Origin: Nitrosomonas sp.
GTDB taxonomy: Bacteria; Pseudomonadota; Gammaproteobacteria; Burkholderiales; Nitrosomonadaceae
DNA: 64,000 bases
Assembly (NCBI GenBank): GCA_016710135.1
Contig: JADJLM010000001.1
Span: 372,001 to 436,000, forward strand
Direction of reading: 5' to 3'
How positions within the stretch are numbered: position 1 is the first letter of the stretch; each line of letters begins with the position of its first letter. Of this stretch, positions 27,876 through 37,338 are shown one piece after another. The translations under genes and the position numbers were made by a program. The notes beneath the pieces were generated by a model, which was not told the origin of the DNA, ran no database searches, and saw only the letters and a program-made list of their open reading frames with translations.

Positions 27876-28847
27876 CTATAAGCTAATTGAAGGAACCCAA
27901 TCAGTAACATCTCTAGCAACGAGCAAATTTGACGAGGTAGCAACACAATTTCGACCATTGGCTTTAGCCTGATACAGTGCGGAATCTGCTTCTGAAATTA
28001 AAACATTAATATCCCTATCTGAGTTGGGTTGGATTGTTGCAACTCCCACACTAATGGTTATTTTATCTTTTAGGTTAGTTTCGGCCTTAGATACCTCATT
28101 ACGAATATGCTCAGCTAGCTGTAATGATTGATCTGCTTCTAGATTTGGTAACACGATAGCAAATTCTTCTCCACCATACCGTGAAACAAGATTTCCTGGA
28201 ACTTTAACGCTAATAAGCAAAATGGCAGCGACAAGTTTAATGCAATCATCCCCTGCTTGATGCCCGTAATTATCGTTATAAGCCTTAAAGTAATCAATAT
28301 CAATCATTATAAGACTGATTACTCCTTTATTTACAGAAGCTTGCCTAAATTCTTTATGAATCATCTCATTAAATTTCCGGCGATTTCCTATTCCTGTTAA
28401 TGGATCGCGATAAGTAATATCACGCAGCTCTGCCGATTGAACTCGTAACTGATTTTCTCTTTTAATACTGGCTGTAACATCTTGAATCTGAACTAAACAA
28501 GCTTTTGATTGCTTAGCTAGCGGAACAATATGAACCAGTTGTTGCAAGCGATTGCCCTGCTTTAGATCTTGATTATTTTTATACAAACGCAAGATAGGAG
28601 GGTTCAGCCCTGGAGAAAGCAAGCTAGCCAATTTATTTTCTATTGCGCTTTTGATAGCATATTCGATTCGACTACCGATGATTTCTGGAAAAATTTCGGA
28701 AATTTTTTTACCAACAGCATTACCGATTTTTACTCCACTATACCGCTCAAGCCAACGATTCCAAACTAAAATATGACCTTGCTCATCAATCACTAAGACG
28801 CCAAGTTCAAGATAATCAAGGAGTAGAGAGGAATCAATTACATTCAT
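27876..28847 (-). CDS. PAS-GGDEF diguanylate cyclase
   Basis: 323 residues, no membrane segment. An N-terminal PAS domain (residues 5-120; VLVIDEQGHILVWNRWLERY, then GKKISEIFPEI) is followed by a GGDEF domain. DPLTGIGNRRKFNEM opens the domain, and YGGEEFAIVLPN near residue 237 is the active-site loop in the GGEEF form. The inhibitory RxxD site before it is not evident, so product feedback may be absent. It makes cyclic di-GMP. It is the third gene of a same-strand run with a response regulator and a CheC-like protein. Confidence 0.92.
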   Translation of the reverse strand: MNVIDSSLLLDYLELGVLVIDEQGHILVWNRWLERYSGVKIGNAVGKKISEIFPEIIGSRIEYAIKSAIENKLASLLSPGLNPPILRLYKNNQDLKQGNRLQQLVHIVPLAKQSKACLVQIQDVTASIKRENQLRVQSAELRDITYRDPLTGIGNRRKFNEMIHKEFRQASVNKGVISLIMIDIDYFKAYNDNYGHQAGDDCIKLVAAILLISVKVPGNLVSRYGGEEFAIVLPNLEADQSLQLAEHIRNEVSKAETNLKDKITISVGVATIQPNSDRDINVLISEADSALYQAKANGRNCVATSSNLLVARDVTDWVPSISL

Positions 28848-28866
28848 TTGACCGTTTTCTTATGTT

Positions 28867-29479
28867 TTATTTTATACCTTGCTCAACAAGGTATCGATCT
28901 AAATGGCTAAGCAACGATGTGAGTGACTGCAAACCCAATAAGTACAACATCTGCCCCGCAATATTTTCTCGATTGATAAGCATTTTTACTTGGAGGATCA
29001 AAACATAATCACTATCCTGCCCCAGATGAAACCCTAATTTCTCACTATCATTAAATTGATGATGGGGTAATCCACCATTAAATTCTACACAGAACAAATC
29101 AGCTAATGCGCTAATGCAGGCATTGAGTATGATGTTACCCACTTCCACATGACTTCTTGCTCATACTCTGAGAGCTCCTCAGGTGCTAACTCATGTCCAA
29201 GCATATGACTCACAATGACTAATGCATTGGATTCAGGAAAAATCAACACCGCTTCAGCATTAAATGGCCCCTCAAAATATTGACTGACCGTACTAAAGTG
29301 GCGAAATTCGTTTTTGACCAACATCTCTCCTTAACTTCGGCAACAGTTACAAGATCAACATTTGGTACTGACAGCATCACTTCGCTGGAAACGATCTGAC
29401 TTAATGCATTGGCTGCTCTACCAACGCCAATATTGAATAATTCACCTAGCGCATCTCGCTGAAGATCATCTAATTCCAT
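28867..29479 (-). pseudogene. CheC-like phosphatase-family protein, two frameshifts
   Basis: Three overlapping frames make one CheC/CheX-type protein of about 205 residues. They are ELDDLQRDALGELFNIGVGR (start 29479), then VKNEFRHFSTVSQYFEG and LVIVSHMLGHELAPEELSEY, and finally EVGNIILNACISALADLF. LGELFNIGVGRAAN and MKEVGNI-like segments correspond to the two E-x(3)-N active-site helices with which CheC removes phosphate from CheY. Breaks lie near 29325 and 29147. Both need only small repairs, so sequence error is possible. The gene follows the response regulator by 2 bp, as a dedicated phosphatase would. Confidence 0.85.
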
Positions 29480-29481
29480 AA

Positions 29482-29859
29482 CTATATCTTTTGCTCCCAG
29501 AAGGCGATCGACTCAGTTACTGACCTTTCAGTAATTGGTTTTGAAACAAAACCAATATTTGCTTTAGCTACTGCATTACGGATACTTTCCTGGATGTTGG
29601 CGGTACATAAAACAATTCTAACCTCTGGATATTTAAAGCGAATATGATCTGCCGCCTCTAACCCACTAATTCCTGGCATATTTACATCCATACTAATAAA
29701 ATCTGGAAGCTGGTTTTTAATCATTGAAAGTGATTCTTCACCACTACTAGCTTCAATCATCTGCCAATTAGGTCTTAAATGAGTGATCTGTTTTCGAATG
29801 AGCATTCTTGAAGTGCGACTGTCATCGACTATCAGTAATAGTGGTATCGTTGTCGGCAT
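29482..29859 (-). CDS. Single-domain response regulator (CheY-like)
   Basis: 125 residues, a complete receiver domain and nothing else. The acidic pair is in LLIVDDSRTSRMLI, the phospho-acceptor Asp in DFISMDVNMPGISG near residue 56, Thr in VLCTAN and Lys in FVSKPITERS. It is the first gene of a three-gene unit with a CheC-like phosphatase and a PAS-GGDEF cyclase. This arrangement suggests phosphorylation-dependent control linked to cyclic di-GMP. The cognate kinase is not adjacent. Confidence 0.92.
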   Translation of the reverse strand: MPTTIPLLLIVDDSRTSRMLIRKQITHLRPNWQMIEASSGEESLSMIKNQLPDFISMDVNMPGISGLEAADHIRFKYPEVRIVLCTANIQESIRNAVAKANIGFVSKPITERSVTESIAFWEQKI

Positions 29860-30094
29860 GTTGAAAAATAAAACGAGAATATCGATGAATCATTCTAGCT
29901 GGCCTATAATTAAACTTAAACTTCGATTAGAAGCTTATTAAAATCATAGTTTCCAGAATCACTATGGTGCCTTTCATAGAGTTCATCACTATAAAAAAAT
30001 TGACCATCACTTTGGTTAATTGCTACTAATAACAATACCTATCTACGGTTATTTTTTTAAGGCTAAAAACAAATTTATATTTAAGGAAAAAAAC

Positions 30095-30703
30095 ATGATT
30101 ACGCTGTATGGCATTGAATGGTCACGCGCAAAATATGTATTGTTTACCCTCGCTGAACTGGGCCTTGATTATCATCACGTCAAAATCAACCCATTTGAGG
30201 AAGAGAAAAATACCCCTGAATATTTGAAATTGAACCCACTCGGCCAAGTCCCGACATTGATAGATGGAGGCCTGGTATTGACTGAGGCAATGGCGATTAA
30301 TTTTTATCTCGCAAGAAAATATGGAAATGGAAAGCTATGGGTTAATTGCCTGGAAGATGAAGCGTTGATTTATAAATGGACTTTTTATGCGATAACGCAA
30401 CTGGAAACAGCTTGTGTTGATCTTATACTCCATCGAAAGGTTTATGATGAGAAAGATAGGAATATAGAAATCATTCAGGTAGCAGAACAGAAGCTCATTA
30501 AACCATTGCGCGTTCTAAACGAATATCTTGTTGATAAAGATTTTTTGGTGGCTAATCAATTTACGGTTGCTGACATTAATCTGGCCGGTGTTTTATCTTA
30601 CGCACAAGGCGGGGATTTTGATTTTTCACCCTATGACAAAGTAGCACAGTATTTAAATGTTATGTTGTCGAGACCTACTTATAAAAAAGTTGTAGTAGGC
30701 TAG
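30095..30703 (+). CDS. Glutathione S-transferase family protein
   Basis: 202 residues from the ATG at 30095, preceded by AAGGA (30083-30087); the longer open frame upstream is not protein-like. The N-terminal thioredoxin-like domain has ITLYGIEWSRAKYVLFTLAE, the cis-Pro in LGQVPTLIDGG and LTEAMAINFYLARKYG. The helical C-terminal domain contains FTVADINLAGVL, the usual N-capping motif. A Ser or Tyr near residue 8-10 is the likely catalytic group. It conjugates or reduces with glutathione; the substrate is unknown. Convergent with the DCC gene, only 2 bp apart. Confidence 0.9.
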   Translation: MITLYGIEWSRAKYVLFTLAELGLDYHHVKINPFEEEKNTPEYLKLNPLGQVPTLIDGGLVLTEAMAINFYLARKYGNGKLWVNCLEDEALIYKWTFYAITQLETACVDLILHRKVYDEKDRNIEIIQVAEQKLIKPLRVLNEYLVDKDFLVANQFTVADINLAGVLSYAQGGDFDFSPYDKVAQYLNVMLSRPTYKKVVVG

Positions 30704-30705
30704 TA

Positions 30706-31083
30706 TTACCAATGCTTCTTAGCACGATTCCATCGATAAAGCCCTGCAGCAAATAAATTATAGGCAAACTGCCCTAGTGATTTTATGACGGGCAGGCCTA
30801 ACAATCTAGCTTTCCATGTTTCATGTGGAGAATGCTGCCATAGGATCAGGAAGGCGTCAAAACCAATATGCAGCATTCCTTGTTGATCGATTACGTGCAA
30901 TCGTTTACGAACCTGTTCAAGATTTGAGTTAAGTTCATTTGCAAATTGCCTGTTGGAATGGATATCCTTCCATGCAACATTGCATGCCTCCATTTTGTCC
31001 ATCTGGCTTTCAATACCTGCTTTGCAAACGGGGCATGCAGCATTGTAATACACTTTGATAGGAACCTTTGCTGTGGCTTTCAC
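30706..31083 (-). CDS. DCC-family thiol-disulfide oxidoreductase-like protein (DUF393)
   Basis: 125 residues. VYYNAACPVCKAGIESQMD near residue 11 is the DUF393 signature, with a CxxC pair in the thioredoxin-like position (Ala replaces the usual first Asp of the DxxCPxC form). VAWKDIHSN and GFDAFLILWQHSPHETW follow as in the family. No signal peptide, so it is cytoplasmic. Precise role is not established for the family. Confidence 0.85.
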   Translation of the reverse strand: MKATAKVPIKVYYNAACPVCKAGIESQMDKMEACNVAWKDIHSNRQFANELNSNLEQVRKRLHVIDQQGMLHIGFDAFLILWQHSPHETWKARLLGLPVIKSLGQFAYNLFAAGLYRWNRAKKHW

Positions 31084-31093
31084 AGGGCTTCGC

Positions 31094-31528
31094 CTACTGC
31101 CAGCCGGTTACTTCATATCCTCTGTCGTGCAAACAGCGTGACACAAAATTTACATAGGCTTGATTGGGTTGCGCAGGCCGAGCTGCACTGAAAAGCCCTC
31201 TGATGAGTCCGAATGTGGCGCCGCTTGCTGCACCAATCAATGAACCTGAGCCGGCTGACCCTGAAATGGCGCCACCCACGGCACCACTTGCTGCGCCCAT
31301 TCCAGCACCCATCGCAGTACTGGTTGCAACGGTAGCGACCTTGCCACCTCCACTTTCTTCTGCGCCTGCTGATTCAGCAAGTTGCCTACAAGCAGCAATA
31401 TCTTGTTCTGCTGCTTGTTTACCGATTTTTAAGAAATGATCGTTGGGATACAAAATCGGCTGAGTGGTTGTGCAGGCAGTCAATACAGTAACCAAAATTC
31501 CTAAAGTTATCGACGTTGTAAATTTCAT
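31094..31528 (-). CDS. Glycine-zipper lipoprotein
   Basis: 144 residues. A lipoprotein signal ends in the lipobox LTAC at about residue 19. The middle (residues 60-110) is an Ala/Gly-rich stretch with the GxxxG spacing of glycine-zipper outer-membrane proteins (GAGMGAASGAVGGAISGS). The C-terminal ~25 residues hold a Cys and end in HDRGYEVTGWQ, the form seen in many short proteobacterial lipoproteins of this type. Probably outer-membrane associated; function unknown. It lies 10 bp upstream of the DCC gene on the same strand. Confidence 0.82.
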   Translation of the reverse strand: MKFTTSITLGILVTVLTACTTTQPILYPNDHFLKIGKQAAEQDIAACRQLAESAGAEESGGGKVATVATSTAMGAGMGAASGAVGGAISGSAGSGSLIGAASGATFGLIRGLFSAARPAQPNQAYVNFVSRCLHDRGYEVTGWQ

Positions 31529-31607
31529 AGCAGTTAACCTTGTTTAAAGGAAACGGGAAGTATAGCGTGAAGTTGGCAAAAAAAATCAAAGCACTCAAAT
31601 GATATTG

Positions 31608-31644
31608 GTGCTGGGCTAGTAAAAATCGTTCACTAGCCCAGCAC
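31608..31644 (-). terminator. Hairpin terminator of the RHS gene
   Basis: Perfect 13-bp stem (gtgctgggctagt / actagcccagcac) with an 11-nt loop, 9 bp after the RHS stop codon read on the minus strand. Confidence 0.8.
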
Positions 31645-31652
31645 TAAAGTAT

Positions 31653-34600
31653 TTATGAAATAATCTTGACGGTGATACCATGCCTTCTGAGAATAACTAA
31701 CTCAACCTCCGTCCAAATTTTCCCTGCTTGGGTACCCACTTTAATTGCAGTTCCTTTTGCATTTCCTGCGTATATTGCTGATGCAATTGCCCAAGCCCAT
31801 CTCGCATGAATTCTATTATGCATTAAAGCACCAATCGGCGTAGAAGCGATAGGGCGTCCTAATGATTTAGCTCTTTTAGCATTATCATCGCCTGACCAAA
31901 AAATAGAATTTAGCCCGCCATTTAATCCAGCTCCAACTCCACTACTCAACTCGATACCGAATAATCCCCAATAGGCGACTTCCTTGAAATCTACCGAGCA
32001 TTGTCCCTTCCTAGCAAGTTGATATCCTAAATTACCCAGTGCATGGGTTACTCCTGATAAGACTCCTCTGCACCATGGGCTAGCTATGCATATTAGAACT
32101 GGAATCGCTTCGCCAGTCGGATCAATAAAACTCAGCGGATTTTGCTCGACATATCCATAAGTATTCAGCCCACCCAATAATCCGATCGGATCAGATTGTA
32201 CATAACGCCCGATTTCTGGATCATAATCACGAAAATAGTTGTGGTGAAGATTGGTTTCTTTATCCCAATATTGCCCTGGGAATCTTAGATTGTATTCAAA
32301 TTTGCTCCCATCTCCGTCAGGATCTTCTTCGGGTAAGGCTTCACCAAACGCACCGCTATTCCATTGCCACACGACACGATTTTGTGAATCAAGAATTGCA
32401 CGCGGGGTATTTAAATGATCAGCGTGAATTTGATAAACCGTAAATTGGCCTGCGCTATTTTTCTTAATGACAGCGATTGGGGTATCATCGAACCATATGG
32501 TTTCCTGTCTTAGTCCATTCTTATCATATTCACCGATTAATTTTCCATCCGCATCGTATATGAATCGATATGGCCCATTGATCAACCATGCGCCGGCTTT
32601 GATCACACGCTCGCCAACCGCATTGTGAAAATACCAATTCGTTTTGCCTGCACGATCTACTCGGGATAAGCGACCTGCTGTGTTATAGGTATAGTTGGTT
32701 GAGCCATCATTAATAATATTTCCCGCTGAGTCATACGAATAGGATTCAACTGCTGATCCACTAATGCTCAGTAGCCGATTGCTATTGGGAAGGTAATCAT
32801 AGGTATAAAGTTGACTACCCGGTTGACTGGTGATACGGTTACCATTCGCGTCATAAGTCCATAGCGCTATGCTGGTACTACCGACTTCACTCGTAAGACG
32901 GTCAAGGCTATCGTGCGTAAAAATGCGATTAAGCGCGGGAATATCGGTGTGCAAGTATTGAGCAATACGCCCGGCTTCATCAAAATGGATAGTACGTGCG
33001 GTATTTCCATTTGGATATTGAGTTAATCGCCCATCGTTATCAAATTGACGTGTATAAGTTTGATTATTCCACCAGACCCAACTTTTAGCTGTTCCAAACG
33101 GTTGATAAGTAATATCGCGTATCAGCGTCGTGCCATTCAATAGAATTTCATTCGGTCGCCCATCGATTCCATATAGCGTCGATATCTGAGCGCCAGAGGG
33201 ATAAGTGGTTTGCGTGAGCTTACCGGTTTGGTCATAAGTATACCCAAGGGTATGCGTTATACTTACCGTTCCGAGCTTGGTTGTTTGTGTTTTGCCAACA
33301 AGACGACCTTGTTGATCATAGCTAAATTGTGTATTACCTGAGCCATCCGATATGCTGGTTAGTCGTCCTGTGCCATTCATACCTACATCATAATTCCAAG
33401 TTGGAATGGTTGTGCCAGGAATTGCAGTTACTGCAGAGTGAGAGCGTTTGAGTGGTCGATTCAATGCATCCCAGAAATAGGTATGCTTGACACCACGCCC
33501 ATCAGTTACTGTTTTAAGATTGCCCGCACTATCATAAGCGTATTTGACCGAACCACGATCAGCCGATACTTCGCGAATTAGGTCTCCTAGTCCGTTGTAG
33601 ATATAACTGATAACCCCCTCATTGGGGGCAGTTACTTGGACTGTTTCATTTTGATGGTTATATTCAAGGCGTGTCAAACCCTGAGCTGGATCAGTCATTT
33701 GGGTAAGACGATTTAATGCATCGAATTGACTCGTTGTTGTAAAAGCTAATGGATTGATACTTTGTTTGAGGTTCCCGTTAGCATCGTAACCCCATTGTGT
33801 TATTTGGTTTTGTGCGCCAACAGATTTCCACAATCGACCCAAGGCGTCGTATTCACTGCGATGAGTTTGAATAAGGGTATTGAAAGGGTCGAATATCTCT
33901 TCTTTAATACGATTTCCCAAGCTGTCTAACGCGTAATGAATTCGATTGCCCAGGTTATCTTTGATCTCAATGAGACGATGGGCTGCATCATAGGTATATC
34001 GCAGCGAAGAGCCATCAGGCAGGATAATCTTTATAAGTTGCCCAACGTCATCATACGCATAATTGGTAATTTCAGTACTTACAACGCGGTTTAATAGACG
34101 TTGCCGTGCATCATACATCAACGTTGTCACCAACCCGTTGGGGTCGATCATTTCTTCTATTTGACCATATGCATTGTAGCGAGTCATTTGAGTGTGATGA
34201 CCCAACGCATTGGTAATGCGCTGCGTCTGTCCACGGCAACCATAATGACCACCATTACAATTTGCATCCGGAGGATAAAAATCGATCGTCGTGATATCGG
34301 ATAAATCAGTACGAGGCCCATCAATCAAAGTTTGCAGAATAAAACCCAGGGTCGTTGGGTGATACTGGTAGCTGATAGTCCAGGCACGAGAAGCTGGACT
34401 TGATAAATCACGCAAATGGTAATGGGTTATATTTCCTCGATCATCATAGTCAATTTTTGTTTCACGATTAGATTCAGCAATAACTTGAGGCAGTTGAAAG
34501 GTCGGGTGCCAATTTGTCAGAGTTTTACGTTCAGTAGAATTGGTTGTGGGGTTGTAACTAACTAAATCCGTTGGACAAGATTGACTTGCGCTTAACCCTT

Positions 34601-35600
34601 CAACACGTGCTATTTCGAGATTTCGGTCGAGATCATAGTTGAAACAAGTTTTATTGCCATTGAAATCCGTACGGCTAGCAACGTTACCATTTGCGTCGTA
34701 ACTCATATCGCTAGATGATGCATCACATCCAGAACCGGCTGGTTGCGATTGGCTTACCAATTTTACAACCCCAAACAAGATTTGGAATGTTTGTGTTCGC
34801 TGCGTATTTAAGGAATCTGTTATCGTAGTGCTACCATCTGGGTTATAGCTCAATTGATACCGATCAGCGCCATTCGCATGTTCAGTTACAATCGCTCTTC
34901 CTTGTGCATCATAGTGATAAATTGCGAACCGATTTCCATTTTCATCGGTAACACCGGTTAATGCGAAAGGTAAATTCGCTCCGCTGGTATAAGCGGGTTC
35001 GTTGTAGTGATAGCTAATAAAATGATTATCAGGGTAGGTGACACGCGTCAGATTGCCTTGATTATCATACTGGTACTGATACTGCTCATCTGCAGGACCA
35101 ATCAGTGTTTTAATTCGATTGCTGCCATCATAAATGAATTGCAGTGTCTGACCTACGTCATCAACCACAGCAATTAACCGATGGGAAGTGTCATAACTTA
35201 AAGAAACCAGCCGACCCGCACGATCTGCGATTGCAACAAGCTTGCCTGTCAGGTTGTAGTATTCTTTGTGATCGTCAGCAGTCGTCAGTAGCCAGCCATT
35301 GAGTGATCCGCCTTCATCGGTAATGTGCGCTAACACCTCCCCACTCGCTTGCTGATTGATCCAAACTGTTCCCTCAAGTCGGAAGTAGATTAGTTTACCG
35401 TCTGTACGGATTGCTGTAATCGTCGTTGGATTGATATATAAGCTGCTCTGGAAATTATGGCGCCAAGAAGCACCAATTTGACCATTACTCGAAAAAGCCA
35501 AACGAATTGTAGAAACGTGAAAAAGTGAATGTTGGGAGTGCAATATCGATTTGCTGGTCGAATTTATTGCCTGTCGCTGCATTGATGGGATTACCGACAC
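31653..35600 (-). CDS. RHS-repeat protein with C-terminal cargo domain (main part)
   Basis: About 1300 residues in one frame; its true N-terminus is in the neighbouring frame (35485-36099). Residues ~60-1090 are YD/RHS repeats (YDxxGRL, YxYDxxGN), which in known members build a hollow shell. The conserved core end GLLGGLNTYGYVEQNPLSFI followed by DPTGEA near residue 1155 marks the cleavage boundary. The last ~155 residues are a distinct cargo domain (SGDDNAKRAKSLGRPIAS, ending in VELVILRRHGITVKIIS) that looks like a toxin domain of other RHS and haemagglutinin proteins; activity is not known. The 35600 ATG is an artefact of the frameshift. No immunity gene was found next to it. Confidence 0.85.
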   Translation of the reverse strand: MSVIPSMQRQAINSTSKSILHSQHSLFHVSTIRLAFSSNGQIGASWRHNFQSSLYINPTTITAIRTDGKLIYFRLEGTVWINQQASGEVLAHITDEGGSLNGWLLTTADDHKEYYNLTGKLVAIADRAGRLVSLSYDTSHRLIAVVDDVGQTLQFIYDGSNRIKTLIGPADEQYQYQYDNQGNLTRVTYPDNHFISYHYNEPAYTSGANLPFALTGVTDENGNRFAIYHYDAQGRAIVTEHANGADRYQLSYNPDGSTTITDSLNTQRTQTFQILFGVVKLVSQSQPAGSGCDASSSDMSYDANGNVASRTDFNGNKTCFNYDLDRNLEIARVEGLSASQSCPTDLVSYNPTTNSTERKTLTNWHPTFQLPQVIAESNRETKIDYDDRGNITHYHLRDLSSPASRAWTISYQYHPTTLGFILQTLIDGPRTDLSDITTIDFYPPDANCNGGHYGCRGQTQRITNALGHHTQMTRYNAYGQIEEMIDPNGLVTTLMYDARQRLLNRVVSTEITNYAYDDVGQLIKIILPDGSSLRYTYDAAHRLIEIKDNLGNRIHYALDSLGNRIKEEIFDPFNTLIQTHRSEYDALGRLWKSVGAQNQITQWGYDANGNLKQSINPLAFTTTSQFDALNRLTQMTDPAQGLTRLEYNHQNETVQVTAPNEGVISYIYNGLGDLIREVSADRGSVKYAYDSAGNLKTVTDGRGVKHTYFWDALNRPLKRSHSAVTAIPGTTIPTWNYDVGMNGTGRLTSISDGSGNTQFSYDQQGRLVGKTQTTKLGTVSITHTLGYTYDQTGKLTQTTYPSGAQISTLYGIDGRPNEILLNGTTLIRDITYQPFGTAKSWVWWNNQTYTRQFDNDGRLTQYPNGNTARTIHFDEAGRIAQYLHTDIPALNRIFTHDSLDRLTSEVGSTSIALWTYDANGNRITSQPGSQLYTYDYLPNSNRLLSISGSAVESYSYDSAGNIINDGSTNYTYNTAGRLSRVDRAGKTNWYFHNAVGERVIKAGAWLINGPYRFIYDADGKLIGEYDKNGLRQETIWFDDTPIAVIKKNSAGQFTVYQIHADHLNTPRAILDSQNRVVWQWNSGAFGEALPEEDPDGDGSKFEYNLRFPGQYWDKETNLHHNYFRDYDPEIGRYVQSDPIGLLGGLNTYGYVEQNPLSFIDPTGEAIPVLICIASPWCRGVLSGVTHALGNLGYQLARKGQCSVDFKEVAYWGLFGIELSSGVGAGLNGGLNSIFWSGDDNAKRAKSLGRPIASTPIGALMHNRIHARWAWAIASAIYAGNAKGTAIKVGTQAGKIWTEVELVILRRHGITVKIIS

Positions 35601-36099
35601 ATGTTGAAGGTTGACCTAAGTTTGCGCCAATATCTGGGATGTGGTCGGGAATGTTGCAGATCTTGTCACTTGATAAATTTGAGGGCCATTCACCCACTTT
35701 ACAAACTGGAGTGGCCCCACCAAAATGCCATTCGCGTTCGGATGGTAAAACAATAGGAGGGCTACCATAGTCGTAGTATCGTACGCCGCAATCATAAAGT
35801 ATTGCAGGAAGACTATTCAAAACCATTGTAAGGTTTGTTGGATTCCACCCCCATGGTCTTGTCCACACACTTTTAATTTCAGCCTGTTGGGAAGTAGGAA
35901 GGCCTACATTTTCAATATCTCTGCGAGAGGCCCAATAATGGCATGATTCCTCAGGGGTGGCGTGCCATATTCCCGATCTAGTGAACACTATCGGGTTACT
36001 TTGAAAACTATAGCTATCCTTAGCTATCAACAACATACACACTAACAACAGCGTAAACGCAATTTGAGTAACTTTTATAAATTTAAAAGAATGGATCAA
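35485..36099 (-). pseudogene. N-terminal part of the RHS protein (frameshifted from main part)
   Basis: 204 residues beginning with a Sec signal peptide (VTQIAFTLLLVCMLLIAKDS), so the RHS protein is exported. The end holds the RHS leader GNPINAATGNKFDQQIDI and then FSRFYNS, after which the frame runs to a stop. The next expected segment, SSNGQIGASWRHNFQ, is in the other frame. Shortening the five-base A run at 35492-35496 (plus strand) by one base joins the two into a protein of about 1480 residues. The whole gene therefore spans 31653-36099. Confidence 0.82.
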
Positions 36100-36254
36100 A
36101 TCTAATTTCCTTTTACATTAATTCAGGAGCCAACTAATACTGGCTAGAACGAGATAGCCTTTATTTATTCTGCTGAACTGAGCTATCATTTGCTGTAATT
36201 GGGTTGAAAGATAGATCTTGATAGAAATGTCGATCAAGATTGGAGACGTACCAG

Positions 36255-36281
36255 AGATCCTGGGTAAATCACCCAGGATCT
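36255..36281 (-). terminator. Hairpin terminator downstream of the DUF4124 gene
   Basis: Perfect 11-bp stem (agatcctgggt / acccaggatct), 5-nt loop, about 60 bp beyond the stop on the minus strand. T run weak. Confidence 0.65.
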
Positions 36282-36342
36282 ATCGCATTGATTTGGGAAA
36301 TCCGGCATGTTAATCAGTATTTTTTATTTTTGATGAAGCGAA

Positions 36343-36795
36343 TTAGCATAGCGATGCAATCATTTTTTTCACATCTTCCATTTGTTTTAAGCGAAAATTA
36401 TCATCAGCTTCTTTGACACCGCCCATTCCATCGGGAATACTCAGTTGAGGGGTATTCTTTAAGATTTCCATATTGCTACGGGCTTGATTGCATTGCTCTT
36501 TCTTGGTATTGACCTCAGCCAGCTGTTTGTTTTTGGCTTCTTCACGGGCAGCACGGCGTTCCTTAAATCCTTCTTCTTTTTGAGTTACATGCTCAGGGGC
36601 TGGTGTATTTTCATCATCCATTGAGTAAGAAGATGAATATTGCAGGCTGACACGGGTGGGTACGATAGGACTACCCGCCGGAGGTGGCTGGTCGGAATAT
36701 TCCACGCGACCTTTTTCATCGATCCATTTATAGATTTGACTATTTACATTTGAAACAAAAAAGAGCAATAGCGATAGAAAAAGAAGCTTACGCAT
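36343..36795 (-). CDS. DUF4124 domain protein, exported
   Basis: 150 residues. An N-terminal signal peptide (LLFLSLLLFFVSNVNS) is followed directly by the DUF4124 signature QIYKWIDEKGRVEYSDQPPP. The rest is charged and probably helical (KEEGFKERRAAREEAKNKQL), with a pair of Cys near residues 102 and 150. The family is periplasmic and of unknown role. It is encoded on its own, divergent from the EVE gene. Confidence 0.88.
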   Translation of the reverse strand: MRKLLFLSLLLFFVSNVNSQIYKWIDEKGRVEYSDQPPPAGSPIVPTRVSLQYSSSYSMDDENTPAPEHVTQKEEGFKERRAAREEAKNKQLAEVNTKKEQCNQARSNMEILKNTPQLSIPDGMGGVKEADDNFRLKQMEDVKKMIASLC

Positions 36796-36867
36796 GGTTT
36801 TTCTCCTAAAATAAAATCTATCGATCGTTTTCTTTTAAACTTTATCGAGATAGAAGGAGATAAATAA

Positions 36868-37323
36868 ATGCGGTATTGGCTAATGAAATCAGAACCTTCT
36901 GAAGTCAGTATTGATGATTTGGCTGCAAAACCAGACCAAACCGTTGCTTGGGACGGGGTACGCAATTACCAGGCTCGCAATTTTATGCGTAACCAAATGC
37001 AATTGGGAGATCAAGCCTTTTTCTACCATTCAAGCTGCGAACAACCGGGTATTGTTGGTATTACAATCGTGTCGAAACTCGCTTACCCTGATGCGACCCA
37101 ATTTAATCCTAAGAGTAAATATTACGACCCCAAAGCGACACCTGATAATCCTCGCTGGTTTAATGTCGAGGTAAAACTCGTCAGAAAAACCCGGTTAATT
37201 TCCCTCAAAGAATTAAGAAGCTACCCAGCGCTCGCTAATATGCGAATACTTCAAAAAGGTAACCGCTTATCGATTACACCCATTGATCCGGCCGAATGGG
37301 CATTCATCCTTGGAAAAATTTAA
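36868..37323 (+). CDS. EVE-domain protein
   Basis: 151 residues, a complete EVE (PUA-like) domain: RYWLMKSEPSEVSIDDL, WDGVRNYQARNFMRNQMQLG and ADE-like FFYHSSCEQPGIVGI. EVE proteins are thought to bind modified bases in RNA or DNA, and many are stand-alone housekeeping genes like this one (YciO/thymocyte nuclear protein 1-like). SD AGAAGGAG precedes the ATG. TauE follows after 15 bp on the same strand. Confidence 0.92.
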   Translation: MRYWLMKSEPSEVSIDDLAAKPDQTVAWDGVRNYQARNFMRNQMQLGDQAFFYHSSCEQPGIVGITIVSKLAYPDATQFNPKSKYYDPKATPDNPRWFNVEVKLVRKTRLISLKELRSYPALANMRILQKGNRLSITPIDPAEWAFILGKI

Positions 37324-37338
37324 CCTAGAAAGTTCAAC

